From NCBI GenBank assembly GCA_026397895.1, contig JAPLTZ010000310.1:1-9286 (forward strand): a stretch of DNA of 9,286 bases, written 5' to 3'. A program made the position numbers and the translations under genes. Below the pieces are notes generated by a model, which was given only the letters and a program-made list of their open reading frames with translations, ran no database searches and was not told where the DNA came from. Origin of the DNA: Verrucomicrobiota bacterium (GTDB taxonomy: Bacteria; Verrucomicrobiota; Verrucomicrobiia; Limisphaerales; JAFMIX01). Positions 1 to 6,700 of this stretch are shown one piece after another. The stretch's first letter is position 1. The number at the start of each line of letters is the position of its first letter.

Positions 1-189
1 GCTTATGACCGCATTCTGCTTTCGCCGGCACTGGTGAAAGGGGAATCGTGGTTGAAGTTCAATTCCATTTCCGCCAACGAACACAAGCACGGCAAGGGCG
101 ATGACCGGAAACTTTACACCGACCATTTCCCTGTCACGGCGGTGTTCACCTTGGCGAAACCCGGAGGGACGAGTTCCACGAGTCCCTGA
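1..189 (+). CDS. Endonuclease/exonuclease/phosphatase-family protein, C-terminal end (partial)
   Basis: Frame 1 is open from the window edge to a TGA at 187-189 and encodes the last 62 residues of a protein. It begins with AYDRILLSPAL and includes a TDHFPVTAVF segment near the end. A hydrophobic strand followed by D-H-x-P-V is the usual C-terminal signature of the endonuclease/exonuclease/phosphatase (DNase I-like) fold, where the Asp-His pair belongs to the metal-dependent phosphodiesterase active site. The N-terminal part with the other catalytic residues lies outside the window, so nuclease, phosphatase or sphingomyelinase-type specificity cannot be told apart. A short Gly/Ser/Thr tail follows the motif. 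The gene converges on ychF, with 36 nt between the two stop codons. Confidence 0.6.
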   Translation, partial: AYDRILLSPALVKGESWLKFNSISANEHKHGKGDDRKLYTDHFPVTAVFTLAKPGGTSSTSP

Positions 190-229
190 TTTTTGGGGAC
201 TCGCACAGCTCGCCCCTCCGAAAAATCAG
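165..229. terminator. Overlapping inverted repeats between convergent genes, candidate bidirectional terminator
   Basis: Three alternative stems overlap here. AGGGAC (165-170) can pair with GTCCCT (182-187) and is followed by TTTTT (190-194), which resembles a weak intrinsic terminator for the plus-strand gene. CGAGTCCC (179-186) pairs with GGGACTCG (196-203). CTGATTTTT (186-194) pairs with AAAAATCAG (221-229), extended inside by GGGG (195-198) with CCCC (213-216). The TGA stop codons of both convergent genes lie inside the arms of the last pair. A U-tract follows only the first, short stem, so terminator function is inferred from position and symmetry. Confidence 0.45.
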
Positions 230-1329
230 ACGTTGAACTTGAAGAGCAGCACGTCGCCGTCTTTCACGACGTATTCCTTGCCTTCCATCCGGTAGAGGCC
301 CTTCTCGCGCGCGGCGGCGACGCTGCCGCACTCCACGAGGTCTTTGTAGGCCACGGTTTCGGCCTTGATGAAGCCGCGCTCGAAGTCGGAATGGATCACG
401 CCCGCCGCTTTCGGGGCGGTGTCGCCGTTGTGGATGGTCCAGGCGCGGACTTCCTTTTCGCCGGCGGTGAAATACGTTCGCAGGCCGAGCAGATGATACG
501 TTCCGCGAATGAGCGCTCCGACGCCGGATTCGTCCACGCCAAGGTCTTTCAAGAAAGCTGTCGCCTCCTCGGGCGAAAGGTCAATCAGCTCGCTCTCGAT
601 CTGCGCGCTGATGACCACGGCTTCGCAGGCGAGGTGGGTTTTCACATACTCGCGGACTTTGAGGACGTGCGGATTCGTGTCCGCCGTGGCGAGGTCGCCT
701 TCCTTCACGTTGCACGCGAAAATCGTGGGCTTGTCCGTCATCAGCCAGAACAGGCGCGAGATGGCCTTGTCTTCCGGCGTGAGTTCGAGCGTGAGCGCGG
801 GCTTGCCGGCGTTGAGGTGCGGCTCCAGTTTTTTCAACACGGCTTCCTGCGCGAGCGCTTCCTTGTCGCCGCGCTTGGCGTCCTTGGCCACGCTGCCGAG
901 CCGCTTCTGCACAGCTTCCAAATCCGCCAGCACCAGTTCCGTCGTGATGGTTTCGATGTCGCGCACGGGGTCAATGTTGCCGGCGACGTGATGAATGTCC
1001 GCGTCCTCGAAGCAGCGGACGACCTGCACGATGGCATCCACCTCGCGGATGTGCGTGAGGAACTTGTTGCCCAGACCTTCGCCCGCCGCCGCACCCTTGA
1101 CGAGCCCGGCGATGTCCACGAACTCAATGGCCGCCGGAATCACGACCTGCGTCTTGGCGATGCCTTGCAGGACATACATGCGCGCGTCCGGCACGGTGAC
1201 GATGCCGACGTTCGGGTCAATGGTGCAGAAGGGGTAGTTGGCCGCCTCCGCCTTGCGCGAGCGCGTGAGGGCGTTGAACAAAGTTGACTTGCCCACGTTG
1301 GGCAGACCGACGATTCCAGCTTTCAGCAT
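226..1329 (-). CDS. ychF: YchF/Ola1-family ribosome-binding P-loop NTPase
   Basis: This encodes a 367-residue Obg-related NTPase, close to the usual 363. Its family binds ribosomes and hydrolyses ATP in preference to GTP. Visible motifs are the P-loop GLPNVGKS (residues 8-15), G3 DIAGL (72-76) and an NVKE (207-210) in place of the NKxD of true GTPases, which is the YchF hallmark linked to relaxed base specificity. A helical, probably coiled-coil segment covers about 125-170, and a TGS domain fills roughly 278-367. The open frame runs 67 codons further upstream, but that extension is low-complexity Arg/Ser/Pro sequence read through the end of obgE. The ATG at 1329 gives the family-standard N-terminus MLKAGIVGLPNVGKS. 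It starts 4 nt after the obgE stop, so the two are very likely co-transcribed and possibly translationally coupled. No Shine-Dalgarno sequence is evident. Confidence 0.97.
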   Translation of the reverse strand: MLKAGIVGLPNVGKSTLFNALTRSRKAEAANYPFCTIDPNVGIVTVPDARMYVLQGIAKTQVVIPAAIEFVDIAGLVKGAAAGEGLGNKFLTHIREVDAIVQVVRCFEDADIHHVAGNIDPVRDIETITTELVLADLEAVQKRLGSVAKDAKRGDKEALAQEAVLKKLEPHLNAGKPALTLELTPEDKAISRLFWLMTDKPTIFACNVKEGDLATADTNPHVLKVREYVKTHLACEAVVISAQIESELIDLSPEEATAFLKDLGVDESGVGALIRGTYHLLGLRTYFTAGEKEVRAWTIHNGDTAPKAAGVIHSDFERGFIKAETVAYKDLVECGSVAAAREKGLYRMEGKEYVVKDGDVLLFKFNV

Positions 1330-1333
1330 AAAA

Positions 1334-2548
1334 TTATTTTTTGGCCTTCGGTTTGGTCTCCGCCGCGACGGCTTTGCGGATGGTTTCCCGGAATTTCTCC
1401 ATGCCTTCGCCAAAGGCCGCCGAGATGGGTAGCACGGAAAGCTTTTTGAATTTCGTTTTGAACTGCTTGAGCATTTTCTCCGAGGCCGGTTCGTCCATCT
1501 TGTTGGCGACGACGAGGCGCGGGCGGTCAAGCAGGGCGGGGTCGTAATACTCCAGCTCCTTGAGCAGTTGCTTGTAGTCGTCCCACGGCTTGCGGTTGTC
1601 CGTGCCGGCCATGTCGAGCAGCAGCACGAGGACTTTGCAGCGCGCGATGTGGCGCAGGAACGCGTGGCCGAGGCCGACGTTCAGGTGCGCGCCCTCGATG
1701 AGGCCCGGCACGTCGCAGACGGTGAGGCGATGCCAGTCGGGATATTCGACGATGCCAACCTGCGGCGTGAGCGTGGTGAAGGGATACGGCGCAATCTTCG
1801 GGCGCGCGTGCGAAATGGCCGCGAGCAGCGTGGACTTGCCGGCGTTCGGATAACCAACAATGCCGACCTCGGCCATGATGCGCAGTTCAAAAAAGAAATC
1901 GCCTTCTTCGCCGGGTTCGCCCGGTTGGGCGAAGCGGGGTGTCTGGCGCACGGAGGTGGCGAAATTGCGGTTGCCCAGCCCGCCGCGTCCGGCTTTGCAG
2001 AGGACGAAGCGCTGGCCGTGCGTGGTCAGGTCGGCGATGAGTTCGCCTTTCTTGCCGTGGTCGGTGGCTTTTTCTTCGGCGAAAGATTCCGGCTCCTTGG
2101 ACAAATCTTCTTCCATCGCGCGGTTGCTGCCAGAATGGCGGATGACCGGGCGCTTGCCGGTGCTCGTCATCATCATCGGCGGCAATTCGTCCGCATCTTC
2201 CGCAACCTCCTCTTCCTCGACTTCGACGGGGTAGGTGGGCGGCGTGGTGCTGGGCAGTTTCCAGATGAGCGTGCCGCAGGGGACTTTGATGATGATGTCC
2301 TTGCCGGCGAGGCCGTCGCAGCCTTTGCCCATGCCGCACTTGCCGTCCTGCGCGATGAGGCGCGGCTGGTAGTATTGGCCGATGAGGTTGTTGAGGTCGT
2401 GGCTTGCTTCCAGAATCACGTCGCCGCCGCGCCCGCCGTTGCCGCCGCTGGGCCCGCCCTTGGGGATGTAGGCCTCACGATGGAAGGCCACGCAGCCTTT
2501 GCCGCCGTGACCGGCGCGGGCGTAAACTTTGATTTGGTCGATGAACAT
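1334..2548 (-). CDS. obgE: Obg GTPase (ribosome assembly/stress) with an acidic insert in the Obg domain
   Basis: This is a 404-residue Obg-family GTPase, which acts in 50S maturation and couples growth to nucleotide status. The glycine-rich Obg fold begins at residue 1 (MFIDQIKVYARAGHGGKG) and carries the family's GGPSGGNGGRGGDV motif (31-44). The G domain shows G1 GYPNAGKST (232-240), switch I PFTTLTPQVG (256-265), G3 DVPGL (279-283), G4 NKMD (349-352) and G5 SAA (376-378). There is no acidic C-terminal extension like that of E. coli; the protein ends in a Lys-rich tail. Instead, about 70 extra residues (roughly 97-168) interrupt the Obg domain between the conserved VPCGTLIW and IADLTTHGQR strands. 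They include an EVEEEEVAEDADE stretch and a basic segment. The gene follows rpmA after a terminator and a palindrome, and it overlaps no neighbour. The start is unambiguous by homology. Confidence 0.97.
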   Translation of the reverse strand: MFIDQIKVYARAGHGGKGCVAFHREAYIPKGGPSGGNGGRGGDVILEASHDLNNLIGQYYQPRLIAQDGKCGMGKGCDGLAGKDIIIKVPCGTLIWKLPSTTPPTYPVEVEEEEVAEDADELPPMMMTSTGKRPVIRHSGSNRAMEEDLSKEPESFAEEKATDHGKKGELIADLTTHGQRFVLCKAGRGGLGNRNFATSVRQTPRFAQPGEPGEEGDFFFELRIMAEVGIVGYPNAGKSTLLAAISHARPKIAPYPFTTLTPQVGIVEYPDWHRLTVCDVPGLIEGAHLNVGLGHAFLRHIARCKVLVLLLDMAGTDNRKPWDDYKQLLKELEYYDPALLDRPRLVVANKMDEPASEKMLKQFKTKFKKLSVLPISAAFGEGMEKFRETIRKAVAAETKPKAKK

Positions 2549-2561
2549 GATTTTTATTTTT

Positions 2562-2582
2562 GGGACGGCAAAATGCCGTCCC
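2562..2582 (-). promoter_or_regulatory. Perfect 9-bp palindrome just upstream of obgE
   Basis: GGGACGGCA (2562-2570) and TGCCGTCCC (2574-2582) form a perfect 9-bp stem with a 3-nt loop. In the obgE transcript the hairpin ends 13 nt before the ATG, and only an A-rich spacer (AAAAATAAAAATC) lies between. No U-tract follows it in the minus direction, so it is not a terminator of the upstream operon. It could be a translational control hairpin, an mRNA-stabilising 5' stem, or a copy of a dispersed palindromic repeat. The sequence alone does not decide. Confidence 0.5.
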
Positions 2583-2593
2583 TCCCGTCACCA

Positions 2594-2624
2594 ACAAAAA
2601 AGGCGAGGCGGTTGGCCTCGCCTT
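2594..2624 (-). terminator. Intrinsic terminator of the rplU-rpmA operon
   Basis: On the minus strand the arms AAGGCGAGG and CCTCGCCTT (positions 2616-2624 and 2600-2608) form a perfect 9-bp GC-rich stem with a 7-nt loop. It is followed directly by a T-run (complement of A2596-A2601) and TGTTG. The stem starts 18 nt after the rpmA stop codon. It separates the ribosomal protein transcript from obgE, so obgE-ychF needs its own promoter or depends on read-through. Confidence 0.88.
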
Positions 2625-2642
2625 GAAATTGTCTGGCGTCCG

Positions 2643-2903
2643 CTAGTTCTTGGCGGCGGCGGTGGCCACCACGTTGACGCGCTTGCTGCCGAGGTCGAAC
2701 TTCACCTTGCCGTCCACGAGGGCGAACAAAGTCCAGTCGCGCCCGCAGCCGACGTTCTTGCCGGCGATGAATTTCGAGCCGCGCTGGCGGATGATGATGC
2801 TGCCGGCGGTGACGGTTTCGCTGCCAAATGCTTTTACGCCGAGACGTTTGCTGACGCTGTCGCGCCCGTTGCGAACGCTGCCTTGACCTTTTTTATGTGC
2901 CAT
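2643..2903 (-). CDS. rpmA: 50S ribosomal protein L27
   Basis: This is an 86-residue protein of family-standard length (E. coli has 85). It begins MAHKKGQGSVRNGRDS and contains the conserved blocks KRLGVKAFG, GSIIIRQRG and NVGCGRDWTLFAL. L27 sits beside the peptidyl transferase centre of the large subunit, and its N-terminal tail reaches toward the P-site tRNA. The N-terminus starts directly with MAHKK, so there is no cleaved presequence of the kind seen in Firmicutes. It lies 12 nt downstream of rplU, in the order typical of bacteria, and ends with TAG ahead of an intrinsic terminator. The sequence before the ATG (CAGACTTT) has no Shine-Dalgarno motif, so translation may rely on coupling to rplU. 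Confidence 0.98.
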   Translation of the reverse strand: MAHKKGQGSVRNGRDSVSKRLGVKAFGSETVTAGSIIIRQRGSKFIAGKNVGCGRDWTLFALVDGKVKFDLGSKRVNVVATAAAKN

Positions 2904-2915
2904 AAAGTCTGAAAA

Positions 2916-3230
2916 TTATGCGTTGATGGTTTTGATCTGCACCACGGTCAGTTCCTGCCGGTGACCGATGGTCTTGTGATAGCCCTTGCGGCGTTTCATC
3001 TTGAAGGTGAGTTTCTTCTCGCCGCGGATGTGCTCGACGACATCGGCCGTGACGGTCGCGCCGGTGACGGTGGGCGAGCCGACGGAGAGTTTGCCGTCCT
3101 TGTTGACGAGCAGGATGCGGTCGAAGGTGAAGGGCTTGCCCGCCTCGGTTTCGAGACGTTCAATCTCCAGTTTGTCGCCGGCAACGACCCGGTATTGTTT
3201 GCCACCAGTTTCAATAATTGAATAAGTCAC
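2916..3230 (-). CDS. rplU: 50S ribosomal protein L21
   Basis: This is a 104-residue protein of normal L21 length. The conserved N-terminus (M)TYSIIETGGKQYRV is followed by KDGKLSVGSPTV and the basic C-terminal block KRRKGYHKTIGHRQ, which binds 23S rRNA. The start is a GTG at 3230-3228; it gives the family-length protein, and no ATG or ribosome-binding motif lies just upstream. rplU heads the operon, and its leader contains competing hairpins (see 3246-3281). That raises the possibility of feedback control by an r-protein, as known for other L21-L27 operons, although no match to a known leader could be tested here. Confidence 0.98.
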   Translation of the reverse strand: MTYSIIETGGKQYRVVAGDKLEIERLETEAGKPFTFDRILLVNKDGKLSVGSPTVTGATVTADVVEHIRGEKKLTFKMKRRKGYHKTIGHRQELTVVQIKTINA

Positions 3231-3576
3231 AATAAATTTTTTCGGTTCTTTCGTCCCGTATTGAACGAAAGGGACGAAGAATGTATGAAAGAAACGAACG
3301 AATGCAATCTAAAAAGTGCGAATGTGTAAAGCTATGGCTATGCTCGCTGGTCGAGTGAGAGTCAGAGCGACGGAGACTCAAGCCGTCATCGGGATGCGCG
3401 GGCAAAGCAGTGGTGTGCAAGCTGTGGCCTCAAACTTACGGGTGGCGAACAAGTCGCTGGGGTGAGCGCTTGGAATGGTAAGCTAAAATACTTACATCGT
3501 CACAACAAAAAAACACCGCTCACTCAAAGTGCATGACAGTGCATAAAACTCAGGATGAAGGAGGGCATTGCTGTAG
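3231..3576. other. 346-nt intergenic spacer between rplU and the divergent accessory region
   Basis: No convincing gene was seen. On the rplU side lie a leader hairpin (3246-3281) and a purine-rich stretch. Further out are a small inverted repeat GTAAG-N8-CTTAC (3478-3482 and 3491-3495) and a direct repeat AGTGCAT at 3528-3534 and 3538-3544, spaced by exactly 10 bp. The only strong Shine-Dalgarno-like sequence of the window, AAGGAGG (3558-3564), lies here, 12 nt before a TTG that opens the frame over an AraC-like relic. A possible minus-strand -35-like TTTACA (complement of 3324-3329) exists, but no good -10 accompanies it, so no promoter is called. Confidence 0.5.
3246..3281 (-). promoter_or_regulatory. 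rplU leader hairpins, two mutually exclusive stems
   Basis: TTCGTCCC (3250-3257) pairs with GGGACGAA (3271-3278), extended across one bulged T (3249) by TTC (3246-3248) with GAA (3279-3281). This makes an 11-bp stem with a 13-nt loop. CTTTCGT (3248-3254) can instead pair with ACGAAAG (3265-3271). The two stems share bases and cannot form together. In the minus-strand transcript the element ends 15 nt before the GTG of rplU. It lacks a following U-tract, so a translational switch or protein-binding leader fits better than a terminator. The role is inferred from position. Confidence 0.4.
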
Positions 3577-3675
3577 TTGACAGAGCACATTGCCGAAGAC
3601 TTCAGCTTGGAACAACTGGCCGCGCTGGCGGGATTGAAGAAATTTTACATTCATCGCCTGTTTAAAAGCGCGTTG
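3577..3675 (+). pseudogene. Relic of an AraC/XylS-family helix-turn-helix
   Basis: The 33 codons from a TTG at 3577 read (M)TEHIAEDFSLEQLAALAGL followed by KKFYIHRLFKSAL. This matches the first helix-turn-helix of AraC-family regulators, which typically read like EHxxEPLSLEQLAALAGLSxxxFHRLFKxxLG. The expected continuation (GxxPxxYxxxxRLxxA and the second helix-turn-helix) is missing, and after residue 33 the sequence becomes unrelated. Upstream, a TAG at 3574-3576 closes the frame, so no sensor domain is present. The fragment is in frame with the secreted protein that starts at 3787 without an intervening stop. This is best read as a regulator gene remnant left by deletion or recombination. 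A strong AAGGAGG lies 12 nt before the TTG, but translation is doubtful. Confidence 0.6.
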
Positions 3676-3786
3676 GCAGATTTCGCAAACCTTCTGGCAG
3701 TTTTCCCATGTTCAAAAAGACGAGAGGAGAGGAAGCTCGGCATCAAGCTGAACCAAAATCCAAGCCGCCTAAATCATTCTCAAGTT

Positions 3787-6700
3787 ATGAAAAGACCATT
3801 AAACATCACCTTAATCTCGCTCGCCTCCATGTTGGCTGCGAATCTCGGCTCCGCCGCGCTCCTTACGTCATTCACCGATGACTTCAACCGCGCTTCCCTT
3901 GGAGCTAACTATACCGTGATCGGTGGAGCCGCCTACGGCATCAGCGGCAGCACGGTATTGACCAACGGCGGTGCCGGGCAGAACAACACTTTTTTGAATG
4001 TCGGCACCCTGCCCACGGACGCTGACTATTCAAACTCCATGAAGTTCACCGCGTCGCTGGACATTTTCGTTCCCGCCGGTGGCCAGGCAGCGGTGGTGAC
4101 CGCCGGACTGATGGTAAATGCCCAGGGCAGCACCTCTGCCACCAATCGGACCATTCGTTTCCGGGGGAACAGTGCTGCCGATTGTTATATCCAACTGCTC
4201 GGCTTCGGCATCAGCGGCACTCTTAACAGCGCGAATATCGGGGTGCTTAGCAACAGCACTTGGTATACGCTGGGCGTGTCATCGTCGGCGCCTGGGGTGT
4301 ATGATTATACTTTCCGCCGGCAGGACGCGGCGACCAATCTCATCAGTGGCGCGTTCACCACGACCACGACCAATATTTTCACGGGCGGCTCCATCGGCTT
4401 TTACACGGAAAATGCGGCGGCGGGCGCGTATCAGTTTGATAATTTTTCAGTGACGGTCGGGTCGGCGCTTTTGACATCGTTCAGCGACGACTTCAACCGC
4501 GCTGCTTTGGGGACGAATTACACTTTGGTTGGAGGGGCCGCCTACGGCATCAGCAACAGCACGGTGTTGACCAATGGTGGCGGGGGGCAGAATGTCACGG
4601 TTTTGAATGCCGGGAAACTTCCCAAGGCCGCAGATTACGCCAACGCCAAGTATTTTACCGCTTCGATGGATTTTTTTGTGCCGGCCAGCGGTCAGGCGGC
4701 GCTGATAACAGGCGGACTGGCGGTCAATGTTCAGGACAGCGCCAACTTTTGGACGCTTCGGTTTCGGGGAAACAGTGCTTCCGACGGTCGCATCCAATTG
4801 AACGGCAGAGTTGCGGGCGTGGACACCTACATGGGGCAAAGCGGGAACATGATTCTTAGCAACAGCACCTGGCATACGCTGAAAGTGACTTCTACGGCGG
4901 CGGGGAAATACCAGTATTCTGTCAGCCAGCAAGGTTCATCGAGCAACATCGTTAGCGGCACATTGACTCCGACAACCGTTTTCACGGGCGGCACCATCGG
5001 CTTTTACTCGGATAACGCGGTAACGGGAACGTATCAATATGATAATTTTTCCGTGATAGTCGGGTCTTCACTGCTGTCGTCCTTTAGTGATGACTTCAAC
5101 CGCGCGGAACTCGGCACGAATTACACGGCGCTCCGGGGTGCCGCCTACGGCATCAGCAACAGCATGGTGTTGACCAATGTCGCCGGGCAGAATCAATCGT
5201 ATCTGAAGAAGACCGGAGCCGGAGGCGTCTTGGGGACGCTGCCCACGGCGGCGGATTATTCCAACGGTTACACCTTTAACGCTTCTTTGGATATTTACAT
5301 CCCGGCGAGCGGTCAGGCGGCAATCGTGACCGCCGGGTTGGTGTTGAATGAACAGGATCTGACCGGTGGCACCACCAATAATTTGATCCGGTTTCGTGGT
5401 TATGCGGCCAACAGTTGTGTCATCCAACTACAGCCCCAAAATGGCGGCGGTGGTGGTGATGGCGTCAATATGGGAACTTTGAGCAACAGCACCTGGTATA
5501 CGTTGAAAGTGTCTTCGGCGGCGGCGGGGGTGTATAATTACACCTTTGGGCAGCAAGGCTTCCTCAGCAACATTACGAGCGGCGCCTTCACCCAGACCAC
5601 GACCAACATCAGAACCGGCGGGGCGATCGGACTTTATATGGAGAATGCGGCGGCGGGCGTGTATCAATTTGACAACTTCTCTGTGCTGGTGGGCCAAAGC
5701 ACCGGCGCGGTGCAGGTGACCTCCACGGAAGTGTGGGACGGAACCAACAATCCCCATGCCGCCGACGGGGTGATCTTGACCGGCTTGGGAACCGCCGCGA
5801 GTCCGGCGGTCTATACCATTCCCAAGGGGATGAACATCACGGGCACAGGCAAAATTTTGCTCAACACCACGACGGAAACCAGCGGGAATTCCATCCGGTT
5901 CAATATCTCCGGGGGCGATTTGACGATGGCTGCCGGGGCCGTGATCAACACCTCGCGGCATAACCGCAACGGCGGCAATCCGAGCTTTATCCTTGATCTG
6001 GCCGGGACCAACAACATCGTGGGCGCGGGCAGCATCGTCGGATTGACGGTGTCCACGGATTCGCCCCGCCATCTGACGATCACGAATGTGAACAATGTGA
6101 GTCTGGCGAGCATTGACGGCCATTCGGAAAACGTCAACAGCGGGAGTCGGACACTGCTGATCCAGGCGAACGGCGCGGTGGCGATTTCCGGGACGGTGGA
6201 CAATGGTGATCGAGATACCACCGGTGGCGACACCGGCGACGTGACCATCAATGCCGCCAGCATCACGGTGAGCAATATCATCACCGCACCTTGGCGCACC
6301 ACCGGCGTGCCCAACGCGGGCAAGGTGATCTTGAAGGCCCTGTCCCCTGCGGGCGGCTACAGCACGAGTGCGGCGGCCAACAACACCTATTCGAACAAAC
6401 TCATCATCAATGGGGCGATTACCACCAAGGGCAGCGCGGTCACCCTCAGCGGGAACATCACCAATCAGGCAGTGGTGGTGAAATTGAGTCCGGCCTTCAC
6501 GAATGTGCAACCCGCCGCTGCCGCATTAGTTATAAAAGCCGGCACGGTTCCCGCCGCCGCCGACCTTTTCATCAACCAGACGGTTGTTGCCTATGCCGCA
6601 GTCCATGACGTGCTGTGGTCAACAAATGGCACCGCCAGCGCCATCTCCGCCACCGCCCTGGCTTCCTCGCTCAACCCCTCCGCGACGGGGTCGAATGTCA

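Noticed and set aside
193..1287. 364-codon plus-strand open frame opposite ychF
   Set aside because: It is the antisense of an intact, clearly conserved ychF. Its product is Arg/Asp/Val-rich shadow sequence with no family motif, as expected in GC-rich DNA.
1330..1530. N-terminal extension of YchF by 67 residues
   Set aside because: The extension reads through the 3' end of obgE in another frame and is Arg/Ser/Pro filler. YchF proteins start at MLKAGIVG-type sequence.
1568..2626. 352-codon plus-strand open frame opposite obgE
   Set aside because: It is the antisense shadow of obgE. The composition is Ala/Arg/Phe-biased, there is no recognisable domain, and it runs through the obgE leader and the rpmA terminator.
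3211..3420. 69-codon minus-strand open frame rich in Ser and His upstream of rplU
   Set aside because: It overlaps the rplU start and leader hairpins, and its composition is low-complexity. No evidence supports it as a gene.
3330..3430. Possible tRNA-like folding in the spacer
   Set aside because: I looked for a TTC-arm and anticodon stem on both strands. No cloverleaf with a GTTCRA-type T-loop was found.
3322..3465. 47-codon plus-strand open frame (MCKAMAMLAGRVRVRATETQ...)
   Set aside because: There is no ribosome-binding motif, no recognisable family and no hydrophobic or zinc-type pattern. Chance is likely in a spacer of this size.
5445..5462. Poly-Gly (GGCGGCGGTGGTGGTGATGGC) tract as a phase-variable repeat
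   Set aside because: The repeat is short, impure and in multiples of three. It only changes loop length and gives no on/off frame switching.
5428..6510. 360-codon minus-strand open frame inside the large exported protein
   Set aside because: It has a His/Arg/Gly-rich composition from antisense reading of GC-rich repeats and no motif, while the sense frame has a signal peptide and domains.
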